A stretch of DNA of 64,000 nucleotides from an uncultured Burkholderiales bacterium (GCA_903903975.1 CAIVAS010000222.1:1-64000); one strand, 5' to 3'; counted from the first letter of the stretch, positions 26,341-34,925 are shown. The notes: generated from the sequence alone by a model not told the origin. Numbers and translations: made by a program.

Positions 26341-27153
26341 ATGACAAGCACTGACACTTCACGCGGCGCTGCCTCCGAGGCGACACCTGCGGCCACGCTC
26401 TATGCGGTTGAGAAGGGCGCTGCCTGGATCACCCTCAATCGCCCGGCCAACCGCAATGCGCTGTCGACCTCGCTGGTCAACGAGCTCTACGATCATCTGG
26501 CCACCGCCATCGACGATCCGGCGGTGCGCGCTATCGTGCTGACCGGCAACGGCCCGGCCTTTTGCGCCGGCGCCGATCTCAAGAATCCGCCGGGTCATGC
26601 GGCGGACGGCGGACGCGCGGTGGCGCTGCCCGAGGTGCTCAAACGCATGATGGACAGCCCCAAGCCGGTGATCGTGGCGGTCAATGGCGCAGCCTTTGCC
26701 GGTGGGCTGGGGCTGGTCGGCGCAGCCGACATCGTGATCACTTCTGATGACGCGCCCTACAGTTTTTCGGAGGTTCGCATCGGCGTGATCCCGGCAATCA
26801 TCGCGGTGGTCTGCGTGCCCAAGCTCGGCACCCATCACGCCATGAAACTCTTCATCAGCGGCGAGCGTTTTTCGGGCGCTCGCGCGGTCGAGATCGGCTT
26901 TGCGCATCGGGCCGTGCCGCTGGCCGATCTGCGGGCCGCGGTGCAGGAGGAGGTCGATACCATCCGGATGGGCGGCCCGATTGCGGTCACCGAGTGCAAG
27001 AAGCTGGTGAGGCGCGTGCAACAGCTCTCGATGGACGAGGGCTTTGCCGAGATGGCGACCTGGAGCCGGCGCATGTTCACCAGCCCCGAAGCCGCCGAAG
27101 GCATGGCGGCCTTTCGCGAAAAGCGCAAACCGTCCTGGATCAAGGAGGACTGA
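26341..27153 (+). CDS. Enoyl-CoA hydratase/isomerase family protein
   Basis: Crotonase-fold protein of 270 residues, 4 bp after the carboxylase alpha stop. Motifs: AAWITLNRPANRNALST (about 30), GNGPAFCAGADLKNPPG (oxyanion hole, about 68-84), VNGAAFAGGLGLVGAADIVI (about 118-137) and FSEVRIGVIPAIIAVV with the usual catalytic Glu region near 142-156. It resembles LiuC-like hydratases and could hydrate a glutaconyl-type CoA ester made by the preceding carboxylase. A second hydratase of the canonical pathway is at 16740. Product specificity is inferred from operon logic only. Confidence 0.92.
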   Translation: MTSTDTSRGAASEATPAATLYAVEKGAAWITLNRPANRNALSTSLVNELYDHLATAIDDPAVRAIVLTGNGPAFCAGADLKNPPGHAADGGRAVALPEVLKRMMDSPKPVIVAVNGAAFAGGLGLVGAADIVITSDDAPYSFSEVRIGVIPAIIAVVCVPKLGTHHAMKLFISGERFSGARAVEIGFAHRAVPLADLRAAVQEEVDTIRMGGPIAVTECKKLVRRVQQLSMDEGFAEMATWSRRMFTSPEAAEGMAAFREKRKPSWIKED

Positions 27154-27154
27154 C

Positions 27155-28390
27155 ATGTCCGCAAGTGCATTGGCATCCAACCCCGAGCAGGGGGTGTCTG
27201 ACGAGGCGCTCGAGGCCTTCCGCGAAGAGGTCGCGCAGTGGTTTGCCGTCAACCGCCCGCCCGAGCCCGAATTCCTGTTGCCCGAGTCTTTCATGGAGGT
27301 TGGCAGCGAGGAGCAGTTCGTCTATCTGCGCGACTGGCAGCGAAAGCTCTATGACGCAGGCTACCTCGGCATGGCCTGGCCCAAGGCCTATGGCGGCGGC
27401 GGGCGGCCTCAGGTCTATCAGGACATCGTCAACGCCGAGATGGCGCGCCAGAAACTGCCTTTTGTGCCCAATACCATCGGCCTGAACTGGGCCGGTCCGC
27501 TGATTCTCGCGATCGGCAGCGAAGCCGAAAAGCAGCGCTATATCCGCGGCATCCTGAATGCCGACGACATCTGGTGTCAGGGATTCTCCGAGCCCGACCA
27601 GGGCTCCGATCTGGCCAGCAGCCAGCTGCGCGCAGTGCGCGACGGCGACCACTATGTGCTCAACGGCTCGAAGATATGGACCAGCCTTGGCAGCCATGCC
27701 AAATACATGATCCTGCTGGCCCGCACCAATCCCGACAAGCCCCGCTACGACGGCCTGTCCTTCTTTCTGGTGCCGATGCACACGCCCGGCATCGAGGCGC
27801 GTCCGATCCGCAAGCTGACCGGCGAATACGGCTTTAACCAGACCTTCTTCAACGATGCCCGCATCCCGGCCGACTGCCTGATGGGCCGCGAAGGCGAGGG
27901 CTGGAAGATCGCGATGCTCACGCTCACCTTCGAGCGTGGCGCCACCGGTGGTCAGGCCGGCGGCATCGCCCGCATGGCATTAGGGGTGGGCGATGTGCTC
28001 GAACTCGCACGCCGTTCGCGCCGCGATGGCCGCCCGGCGCTCGAAGACCCCTTCGTGCGCGATCAGATGGTGCGCTTCATGATCGAGGATCAGGGCGACA
28101 AGCTGTGCGGCGCGCGCGGCGCCATCCCGGCGCTGTGCAGCGAGCGGCCGCAGGCCATCCCGCTGTCGAACAAGCTGCGTCGCTCCGAGCACATGCGCCG
28201 CTTGCTGCAGTTCTCGCTCTCCTTGCAGGGAGCCAATGCGGTGCGCTGGATGGGTGACGCGAATGCGGTCGATGCCGGCAAGTGGCAGCGTTCCTACTTC
28301 AATTCATTTGCCTCGACAATCGGCGGCGGCACCAGCCAGATCCAGGCCAACATCGTGGGCGAGCGGGTGCTCGGCCTTCCAAAAGATTGA
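27155..28390 (+). CDS. Acyl-CoA dehydrogenase, large subunit of a probable heteromeric pair (pair 1)
   Basis: FAD-dependent acyl-CoA dehydrogenase of 411 residues from ATG 27155, overlapping no gene but only 1 bp after the hydratase stop. The substrate/FAD segment WCQGFSEPDQGSDLAS lies near 140-155 and KIWTSLGSHAKYM near 173. The usual C-terminal YEGT Glu is absent (STIGGGTSQIQ near 388), but a Glu is kept in the helix-G position, LTFERGATGG (Glu260), as in isovaleryl-CoA dehydrogenase. It resembles the PimC/FadE large subunits that work with a smaller partner. The next gene (28408) fits as the partner. Confidence 0.9.
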   Translation: MSASALASNPEQGVSDEALEAFREEVAQWFAVNRPPEPEFLLPESFMEVGSEEQFVYLRDWQRKLYDAGYLGMAWPKAYGGGGRPQVYQDIVNAEMARQKLPFVPNTIGLNWAGPLILAIGSEAEKQRYIRGILNADDIWCQGFSEPDQGSDLASSQLRAVRDGDHYVLNGSKIWTSLGSHAKYMILLARTNPDKPRYDGLSFFLVPMHTPGIEARPIRKLTGEYGFNQTFFNDARIPADCLMGREGEGWKIAMLTLTFERGATGGQAGGIARMALGVGDVLELARRSRRDGRPALEDPFVRDQMVRFMIEDQGDKLCGARGAIPALCSERPQAIPLSNKLRRSEHMRRLLQFSLSLQGANAVRWMGDANAVDAGKWQRSYFNSFASTIGGGTSQIQANIVGERVLGLPKD

Positions 28391-28407
28391 GCAAGGACTG
28401 ATCGATC

Positions 28408-29598
28408 ATGGGACACGCCGACTCCGCCATCAAAGCGACCCTGCCGCTGTCGCAGGCGATGAGCTTTTCCGACGAGCAGTCGATGCTGCTCGAAACCGCC
28501 ACCGCCTTTTGCCGCGACAAGTCGCCGATGGCCACCGTGCGCCAGCGCATGACGACCGATGCCGGTTTCGATCGCGCGGTCTGGGACGAGATGGTGGCAC
28601 TCGGCTGGTCGGGCATGGCCATCCCTGAAAGCTTCGGTGGCAGCGGCCTGACGCTGGCCGAGGTCGCGACCGTCACCGAACCGATTGGCCGGCATCTGCT
28701 GGCCACGCCGCTTTTCAGCACGCAGCTTTTCGGACAGGCGGTGCTGGCCGGCGCAAACCCCACGCAGCAGGCGCTGTGGCTGCCGAAGATCGTGAGTGGC
28801 GCGATCGGCACGGTGGCGCTTTTCGAGCAGGACGGTGACTGGGCGCTCGATGCAATGGCGGCCAGCGCTCGCACCGAGGGCAATGCGGTGGTGCTCGCCG
28901 GCGACAAGATCCTGGTGGGCGACGCCCTGCAGGCCGATTGCTTTGCGGTGTCGGTGATGCACGATGGCGCGCCAGCCCTGGTCATCGTGGCGGCGGCCGA
29001 TATCGGCGCGGCGCGCATCCGGCGCGAGACCATCATCGATGAGACCCGTCGCAGTGCGGCGCTCAGCCTCGATGGCGTGCGGGTGCCAGCGAGTGCGCTG
29101 ATCACCGGCGAGGCGGCCGGCAAGGCGCTCGAGGCGGTGCGTCATGCCGGACTGCTGCTGGCCAGCGCCGAGGCAGCGGGCGGGATTGCCGGTGTGCTCG
29201 GCGTGGTGCTCGAGTACCTGAATTTGCGCAAGACCTTCGGTCGCAAGATCGGCAGCTATCAGTCGCTCAAGCACACCTGCGCCGAGATCCTGATCGGCCT
29301 CGAGCGTTCGCGCTCGCATGTCTGTCACGCGGCGAGCCTGATCACCGAGGCGACTGCAGGTGCCGATATCAACTCAAGTGACATCGATATCGCCCTGCGC
29401 ATGGCCAAGGTGGAGTCCGGCGACAGCTTCGTGTTCGCCGGTGACCGGGCAGTGCAGTTTCACGGCGGCTTTGGTTTCACCTGGGAGTGTGATGCGCAGC
29501 TTTATCTGCGCCGCGCGCTGTGGCTGCAATACGCCTTCGGCGACGCCGGCCATCATCGGCGGCGGCTGGCCGATGCGCTGCTGTCGCCGGTCGGCTGA
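28408..29598 (+). CDS. Acyl-CoA dehydrogenase, small partner subunit (pair 1)
   Basis: Acyl-CoA dehydrogenase-fold protein of 396 residues, 17 bp after the large subunit. An 18-residue leader precedes MSFSDEQSMLLETATAFCRD, so ATG 28459 is an alternative start. The fold ends with VQFHGGFGFTWECDAQLYLRRA near 350. It lacks both usual catalytic Glu positions: no YEGT motif near the C terminus, and the helix-G segment reads VRHAGLLLASAEAAGG. It also lacks the standard TEPxxGSD FAD loop (FEQDGDWALDAMA instead). This matches the non-catalytic subunit of alpha2-beta2 dehydrogenases such as PimD or ChsE-type pairs. Confidence 0.88.
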   Translation: MGHADSAIKATLPLSQAMSFSDEQSMLLETATAFCRDKSPMATVRQRMTTDAGFDRAVWDEMVALGWSGMAIPESFGGSGLTLAEVATVTEPIGRHLLATPLFSTQLFGQAVLAGANPTQQALWLPKIVSGAIGTVALFEQDGDWALDAMAASARTEGNAVVLAGDKILVGDALQADCFAVSVMHDGAPALVIVAAADIGAARIRRETIIDETRRSAALSLDGVRVPASALITGEAAGKALEAVRHAGLLLASAEAAGGIAGVLGVVLEYLNLRKTFGRKIGSYQSLKHTCAEILIGLERSRSHVCHAASLITEATAGADINSSDIDIALRMAKVESGDSFVFAGDRAVQFHGGFGFTWECDAQLYLRRALWLQYAFGDAGHHRRRLADALLSPVG

Positions 29599-29727
29599 GT
29601 CTGACTGACCCCCGCCATATCTGGCTGCGCCCCGAGCCCGTCCGCGATTTTTCGCTGAGCCCTTGCAATCCATCAGTCATCCTCTTTCGATTTTTCGACC
29701 TGCTGCCCTCCACCGGAGACACGCACC

Positions 29728-30921
29728 ATGGACCTGAGCTACGGCCCCGAGTACGAGGCCTTTCGCGACGAGCTTCGCGCCTTCATGTCGGCCAACCGCC
29801 ATCTCGCGCCGGCGGCCGGCGGCCCGCGCGACGAGAAGGCACGTGCCTGGCAGCGTCTGCTGATCGCCCACGGCTATACCGCGCGCACCATCCCGACCGA
29901 GTACGGCGGCGCCGGCCAGCCCCCCGACCTGCTGAAGTCACGCATCATTGCCGAAGAATTCGCATCGGCCCGTCTCAGCCCCGGCCTGGGCGGTCAGGGC
30001 ATCTCGATGCTGGTGCCCACGCTGCTCGAGATGGGCACCGAGCAACAGAAGCGCGACTTCATCCCGTCGACGCTCAGCGGTGAAACCGTCTGGTGTCAGG
30101 GCTATTCCGAGCCGGGCGCCGGCAGCGATCTCGCCGCACTGCGCACCTCGGCGGTCCTCAAGGGCGACGAGTGGATCATCAACGGCCAGAAGATCTGGAC
30201 CAGCACCGCGCATCTGGCCGACTGGATCTTCTGCCTGGTGCGCACCGAGCCGGAGGCACCCAAGCATCTGGGCATCAGCTTTCTGCTCTTTCGCATGGAC
30301 ACGCCGGGCATCGAGATCCGCCCGCTGGTCGACATGACCATGAACGCGAATTTCAACGAGGTTTTCTTCACCGATGTGCGGGTGCCGGCGCACCAGATCG
30401 TCGGGCGCCGCGGCGATGGCTGGAAGGTGGCCAACGTCATTCTCGGCAACGAACGCGACAGCCTTGCCGACCCGAATATCGCGCAGGCGCGCCTGAACGC
30501 GCTGGTCGAGCTGATGAAGACCGAGACCCTCGATGGCCGCCGCCTGATCGATCAGCCGGTCTATCGGGATCGGCTGATGCGCATCCAGGGCCGGGTGATG
30601 GCGATGAAATACAACGAGCTGCGGGTGCTCTCGAGCAAGCTCAATCGCGGCCAGGACACAGCGCTTGCCCGCATGATCGTCAAGCTTCAGGGCACCGAAC
30701 TGCGCCACGAACTCGAGGGCCTGGGCATCGATGTCATGGGCGAGCGCGGGCTGGCCTATGGCGCCAATCCTCATCTGCAGGACAAGGGTGCCTGGCAGGT
30801 GCACTACATGTACTACCTCGGTCTGATCATCGGTGGTGGCACCAGCCAGATCCAGAAGAACATCATCGCCGAGCGGGGCCTGGGCCTGCCGCGCGAACCC
30901 AAAACCGCAGGAGCTGCCTGA
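29728..30921 (+). CDS. Acyl-CoA dehydrogenase, large subunit of a probable heteromeric pair (pair 2)
   Basis: Dehydrogenase of 397 residues starting at ATG 29728 after a 129-bp spacer that shows no gene. It has [19 protein letters not shown] near 122-140, KIWTSTAHLADWIF near 155, and a Glu in the helix-G position (LGNERDSL, Glu242). The C terminus ends LIIGGGTSQIQKNIIAERGLGLPREP, again without YEGT. It resembles the protein at 27155 in layout but diverges throughout, so it is an old duplication or separate acquisition. It joins the next gene by a TGATG overlap. It probably dehydrogenates a different chain length or stereoisomer in the same pathway. Confidence 0.9.
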   Translation: MDLSYGPEYEAFRDELRAFMSANRHLAPAAGGPRDEKARAWQRLLIAHGYTARTIPTEYGGAGQPPDLLKSRIIAEEFASARLSPGLGGQGISMLVPTLLEMGTEQQKRDFIPSTLSGETVWCQGYSEPGAGSDLAALRTSAVLKGDEWIINGQKIWTSTAHLADWIFCLVRTEPEAPKHLGISFLLFRMDTPGIEIRPLVDMTMNANFNEVFFTDVRVPAHQIVGRRGDGWKVANVILGNERDSLADPNIAQARLNALVELMKTETLDGRRLIDQPVYRDRLMRIQGRVMAMKYNELRVLSSKLNRGQDTALARMIVKLQGTELRHELEGLGIDVMGERGLAYGANPHLQDKGAWQVHYMYYLGLIIGGGTSQIQKNIIAERGLGLPREPKTAGAA

Positions 30922-32027
30922 TGGAATTCGGACTGTCGTCGGAACAGGTCTTGCTCAAGGACAGCCTGGATGCCTATCTGCGCGAGCGGGTGGCCCTTGA
31001 ACGGGTTCGTCGCTTCGCAGAAAAAGACGAAGGTCGTGCTGCGGAGGTGATCGCCGGGCTCAACGAGATCGGCCTGTCAGGCCTGATCATCCCGACCGAA
31101 CATGGTGGCGTGGGTCTTGGGGCGCTCGATGCCTGTGTGGCCGCCGAGACGCTTGGCTACCGCATCGCGCCGGTGCCCTTCGTGGCCAACGCGATCATGG
31201 TGCCGACCGCGCTGATGCTCGCCGGCAGTCCCGCGCAGCAGGCCAACTGGCTGCCGCAAATTGCGGCCGGCAAGACGGTGGTGGGTGCGGCGCTGGCCGA
31301 ACGCAGCGGTGCACGCGCAGTGGCCGGTGCGCAAGCCGGCGTGACCGCAAGCGCTGGTCGACTCAGTGGTCGCGCGCTGTATGTGCTCGATTTCGAGGCC
31401 GATGCCTATCTGGTGGGCGATGTGGCTGGCGGCCTGCATCTGGTTGCGACTGACGCCACAGGACTCACGCGCCAGCGGCTCGAGACCGTCGATCGCACCA
31501 GACCAATCGGCGAGCTGGTGTTCGATCGGGTCGCAGCCGAGCCCCTTGTGGGTGCCGATGCCGCGGTGATGCAGCGGGTGCTCGACATCGGACGCACCAT
31601 GCTTGCCGCCGACTCATTGGGTGCTGCGCAGAACATGATCGATCAGGCGGTTGCCTATGCCGGTCAGCGGGTGCAGTTCGGGCGCGTGATCGGATCCTTC
31701 CAGGCGGTCAAGCATATGTGCGCGCAGATGGCGGCCGACCTCGAGCCCACGCGGGCCTTCGTCTGGTATGCCGGGCATGCGCTCGACGAGATTCCGGATG
31801 AAGCCAGTCTGGTGGCCTGTCAGCTCAAGGCGCATCTGAGCGAGGTGGCCACTTCGGTCGCCAAGACCGCAACCGAAGTCCATGGTGGTATGGGTTTCAC
31901 CGATCTGGTCGGTCTGCACTACTGGTTCAAGCGGATCGGCTTCAATCGGCAGATGCTTGGGTCGCCTGAGTTTTTGCGGAGCGAGGCGGCCAGATTGCAG
32001 GGTCTGGCGGAGGTCGGGGCGGGCTGA
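30921..32027 (+). CDS. Acyl-CoA dehydrogenase, small partner subunit (pair 2)
   Basis: Protein of 368 residues beginning at ATG 30921, which shares one base with the preceding stop. It starts MEFGLSSEQVLLKDSLDAYL and has IIPTEHGGVGLG near 54, VQFGRVIGSFQAVKHMCAQ near 250-268 and EVHGGMGFTDLVGLHYWFKR near 315-335. Both catalytic Glu positions are missing (IGRTMLAADSLG in helix G; no YEGT), as in the partner at 28408. It should form a heteromer with the protein encoded at 29728. It is the last gene of the plus-strand operon; a strong hairpin terminator follows 26 bp later. Confidence 0.9.
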   Translation: MEFGLSSEQVLLKDSLDAYLRERVALERVRRFAEKDEGRAAEVIAGLNEIGLSGLIIPTEHGGVGLGALDACVAAETLGYRIAPVPFVANAIMVPTALMLAGSPAQQANWLPQIAAGKTVVGAALAERSGARAVAGAQAGVTASAGRLSGRALYVLDFEADAYLVGDVAGGLHLVATDATGLTRQRLETVDRTRPIGELVFDRVAAEPLVGADAAVMQRVLDIGRTMLAADSLGAAQNMIDQAVAYAGQRVQFGRVIGSFQAVKHMCAQMAADLEPTRAFVWYAGHALDEIPDEASLVACQLKAHLSEVATSVAKTATEVHGGMGFTDLVGLHYWFKRIGFNRQMLGSPEFLRSEAARLQGLAEVGAG

Positions 32028-32052
32028 TCGGCGGCCCGGGCGATGCCCCATA

Positions 32053-32083
32053 AAAAAGGGCCGATCTCAGATCGGCCCTTTTT
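32053..32083 (+). terminator. Strong palindromic terminator ending the 14-kb operon
   Basis: AAAGGGCCGAT (32055-32065) pairs with ATCGGCCCTTT (32071-32081) around CTCAG, flanked by an A-run upstream and a T-run downstream. The symmetry gives U-tracts on both strands, so it can also terminate the convergent DUF6351 transcript, whose stop is at 32101. Confidence 0.92.
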
Positions 32084-32100
32084 CTTGATACTCACGCGGA

Positions 32101-34563
32101 TCAGCTGTTACCTGAGACTGGCGGCGCTGAAAGCGGCACGCCACCCGGGCCAGCCTTGAAGGTCATCGGGGCGGTCGGGCTCACCTGGCCAACGCCCGGC
32201 TTGCTGAAGTCGCACACCCCGCCGGCGAAGACGGTCTGCAGCCTCGCCAACTGCGCTGCGGTCAACACCGCGGGCGAATAATCGCTTTGCGCGATGGGTT
32301 TGAGCTGGCACTTCAGGATGTTCTCTGCCAGCGGGCCGCCCGCGACCTGACGGGGTGAGGCCTTGGGCACCAGACGCGGATCGGCATCGCAGACCTTGGG
32401 ATCAGTGATCTTGTTGGAGAAGGTCAGATCGGACGAAAGGTAGCAAAGATCGACTGCCGCTGCCGGCTTGGCGGCGACCACTTGAGCCTGTGTGTGCGGA
32501 CTGTTGATCCCGGTTTTGGGCGCAGCAGTCATCAGGTTGGTCAGCCAGGTGTCCATGGTCTGGAACGACGCCGTGGTGATGGCTGCGGTTTGCTGCGGTC
32601 CCACCGGCGAGAGCGCATAACCCGTACGCCAGATCACCTGGTTGGCGTGACTGCCGGCCTCATTGTCCAGTCGGGCACGTTCGGAGTAGCTGCGCCAGTA
32701 CTGGTGGATACCGTACTGCCCCGCGGCAAGGTCTCCGTAGACCTCGTCATAGCCCCGCGCATCGATGATCGCGACCTGACCCAGATTGATGCCGCTGGCC
32801 ACGATTCCTGCGGTGTAGGCAATCGTCAAGGCACCGCCATCGGCCACGGAACGAGCGGCAGTCGGCGCGTTGTCGGTATTCACGCCGCCAATCTTTTCAT
32901 TCAGCGTGACGAAATCTTCTGCGCTGATCTTTCCTGCCTGCAGTGCCTTCAGTCCGTATTGCACACCGACGTTGTCGTTAGTTGTCAGTGCACGCTTACC
33001 TGACGGTGCCAGCGCATTGACCGTTGTGCCCCAGACCGCTGCGGCCAGGTCAGGGTCGCCGCACCGAGGGCCTGTGGGGTTGGTGATCGGGTCATACACT
33101 TGCGATGCCGGCAGCAGGCAATTGTTTTTCGGCAAGCCGATCGGCCCGATCGTGCCAACGGTGTCGACAACACCCAAGGGTGTGTAGTTGCCCGGGTAAT
33201 TGTTGGAGCCGAACAGGTTGTACCAGCCATAGCAGGCGGTCTGGTCGACATGCCCATTGATGGCGGTCTTTTTCGCATTGATCTGCGCTTGGGTCAAACC
33301 CGTCTGAAGGCCCGACCACGCTGGTGTTGCATAGAAGTTGGACAGCAGAACGCAATCCGACACTTCGATGCCGGTGGTCACCGAGTCCGGATAGTCGCAG
33401 CTGGGTTGAATGCCATCGAGCACACCCGGATAAATGGACGAGACGGTGTTCTGACCAATCGAGCCACCCGAGCAGCCGTTACCCATCACGTAAAGGATTT
33501 CGCCGTAATGGTCGCCGATGTACTCCTTCATCATGATCGTGGTTTCGGCGGCGAGCACTCGATGCGAGCTGTACAGCGAGTCGGTAATGCTGTTGTCGAC
33601 AACCATGAAACCCTTGGAGAGCGCGGTGTCATCAGCCCAGTTCTGTTCGGTGCGGAACTGAAGTCGGGGTTGGCCAGTTGAGGCGCCGTAGGAATAGACG
33701 ACTTTGCGGTTCCACTGTTTTTGCGGGGTGGTCGCGGTCCAGTTCGGAGCAGTCGGGTCAAACAGGACGGCAATGTCGTAGATGCCCCGATTCAGCGTGC
33801 CGCGCTCAACACGAACGATGTAAGACATGGTCACGCCGCCTGCGGTCGTCGTTGATGCAACGCTCGCACTCGGAGTGGTTCCCGCGACGTAAGGCTGGAA
33901 GCACGAATTCGCAGGCGTGCCGGGGTTGGCGTTGGTCGTTGTCGGGCTCGGATCAGGCAAGACAAACAGGCACCCGCCATCAACGCCGTTATTGATGCTG
34001 ACGGCCTTGGTGGTCCGATAAAAAAGTTTGTATTCGGTGGCGATATTGCATTGGGCATCGACCGCGTTGGTCGACAGACCACTGGCATTCGTCGACGGTG
34101 TGTTGCCAGTGCCCACAGTTGGTTTCGGCGTCGCGCAGACCCAGGGGCCAGCTTGCGCGGAAAGAAGCACCGGGCCGCCTCGCGGAGCATTGACGATCGT
34201 CAGCTGTCCGCTGCTCGCCGCGGAGGCATTGGCATTGATGGTGTTGGTGCCAACCGTCATTCCAGTCACCAGGCCCACGATCCGGCCGTCAGCCTGGACC
34301 GAAAAAGCGCTGGTGATGTCGGCACCGTTGAGCGTCACTTTCAAGCCGCGCGCACTGCCGTCAGGGGTGACCAGTTGCACCAGCGCGTCACCGTCACTGA
34401 CCAGGTCAGCGCGGTTGGTCACCGTCTTGATCTGTACCGCGGCCAATGAACCGTCGTTGCTCGATCCCGAGCAAGCTGCCAGCAAAGCCGACAGAATCAC
34501 TGCAAGGGAAATCCCTGATAAAGCCACAGGGCGCGCTCTGAACCGTTTTGCGAAAGCAAACAC
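32101..34563 (-). CDS. DUF6351 family secreted lipoprotein, predicted alpha/beta hydrolase
   Basis: Large protein of 820 residues. The N terminus has a lipoprotein signal (ILSALLAACSGSS, lipobox Cys31), so it should be an outer-membrane or periplasmic lipoprotein. Residues 40-125 form a Thr/Val-rich Ig-like or beta-sandwich domain (KTVTNRADLVSDGDALVQL). The hydrolase part has MGNGCSGGSIGQ near 360-371 with a GxSxG-type nucleophile Ser365. Many Cys residues suggest disulfides and export. DUF6351 proteins are common in Burkholderiales and lack a proven substrate; some are annotated as hydroxybutyrate-oligomer hydrolase-like. It converges with the operon at a shared terminator. Its Thr/Asn-rich sequence contrasts with the Ala/Arg-rich neighbours, as expected for an exported protein. 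Confidence 0.82.
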   Translation of the reverse strand: MFAFAKRFRARPVALSGISLAVILSALLAACSGSSNDGSLAAVQIKTVTNRADLVSDGDALVQLVTPDGSARGLKVTLNGADITSAFSVQADGRIVGLVTGMTVGTNTINANASAASSGQLTIVNAPRGGPVLLSAQAGPWVCATPKPTVGTGNTPSTNASGLSTNAVDAQCNIATEYKLFYRTTKAVSINNGVDGGCLFVLPDPSPTTTNANPGTPANSCFQPYVAGTTPSASVASTTTAGGVTMSYIVRVERGTLNRGIYDIAVLFDPTAPNWTATTPQKQWNRKVVYSYGASTGQPRLQFRTEQNWADDTALSKGFMVVDNSITDSLYSSHRVLAAETTIMMKEYIGDHYGEILYVMGNGCSGGSIGQNTVSSIYPGVLDGIQPSCDYPDSVTTGIEVSDCVLLSNFYATPAWSGLQTGLTQAQINAKKTAINGHVDQTACYGWYNLFGSNNYPGNYTPLGVVDTVGTIGPIGLPKNNCLLPASQVYDPITNPTGPRCGDPDLAAAVWGTTVNALAPSGKRALTTNDNVGVQYGLKALQAGKISAEDFVTLNEKIGGVNTDNAPTAARSVADGGALTIAYTAGIVASGINLGQVAIIDARGYDEVYGDLAAGQYGIHQYWRSYSERARLDNEAGSHANQVIWRTGYALSPVGPQQTAAITTASFQTMDTWLTNLMTAAPKTGINSPHTQAQVVAAKPAAAVDLCYLSSDLTFSNKITDPKVCDADPRLVPKASPRQVAGGPLAENILKCQLKPIAQSDYSPAVLTAAQLARLQTVFAGGVCDFSKPGVGQVSPTAPMTFKAGPGGVPLSAPPVSGNS

Positions 34564-34702
34564 TGATCGTCTCCTCGTTGTTGTTCTTCATGAACCGCCT
34601 CCACGAGGCAGGCGGCCCGGTAATCTGTTTGTCATCGAGTGTGACCGCCACGCTTCCAAAACGCAAGTCGCCGCATTCAGTCCATTCACGGTTGGCGCAA
34701 AA
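34564..34702. other. Upstream region of the DUF6351 gene
   Basis: This spacer lies between the DUF6351 start and a small plus-strand frame. It holds overlapping inverted repeats: CCGCCT (34595-34600) with AGGCGG (34610-34615), and alternatively GCCTC with GAGGC inside them. No convincing -35/-10 pair is seen. The palindromes may be an operator for the DUF6351 promoter. Confidence 0.35.
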
Positions 34703-34882
34703 ATGACCGCAATGCTCAGCACCCTTCGCGCAGTCGCCTTCTTTGAGGCATTCAAAGGCATCGTGGTCCTGATTGCCGCAACCGGCCTGCCGTCCTTGGT
34801 GCACAAGGACGTCTTCGCCATTTCGGCGGCGCTGATCGAGACCCAGGAAGAGATGGTCCGCCGCTACCAGGCCGAGCGCTGA
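34703..34882 (+). pseudogene. Truncated DUF2127-like fragment
   Basis: A 59-codon frame from ATG 34703 begins MTAMLSTLRAVAFFEAFKGIVVLIAATG and continues LPSLVHKDVFAISAALIE, which matches the first transmembrane half of DUF2127 membrane proteins. It then turns abruptly into TQEEMVRRYQAER and stops. Family members are usually over 120 residues with further membrane helices. It is therefore either a remnant truncated by deletion or a fusion of two fragments. It lies in the 362-bp interval between the DUF6351 and MFS genes. A real one-helix microprotein cannot be excluded. Confidence 0.5.
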
Positions 34883-34925
34883 CCGTTTCTTGAACTGCAG
34901 ATGATCGCCAGTCCGCCGCCTCGAA

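Noticed and set aside
28294-29328. 344-residue minus-strand frame opposite the first small acyl-CoA dehydrogenase
   Set aside because: His/Arg/Gly-rich antisense reading without recognisable domains; the plus strand encodes a full dehydrogenase fold.
17726-32027. Acyclic terpene utilisation (Atu) operon
   Set aside because: Carboxylase, hydratase and dehydrogenase fit loosely, but AtuA and the Atu SDR genes are missing and amide hydrolases head the operon.
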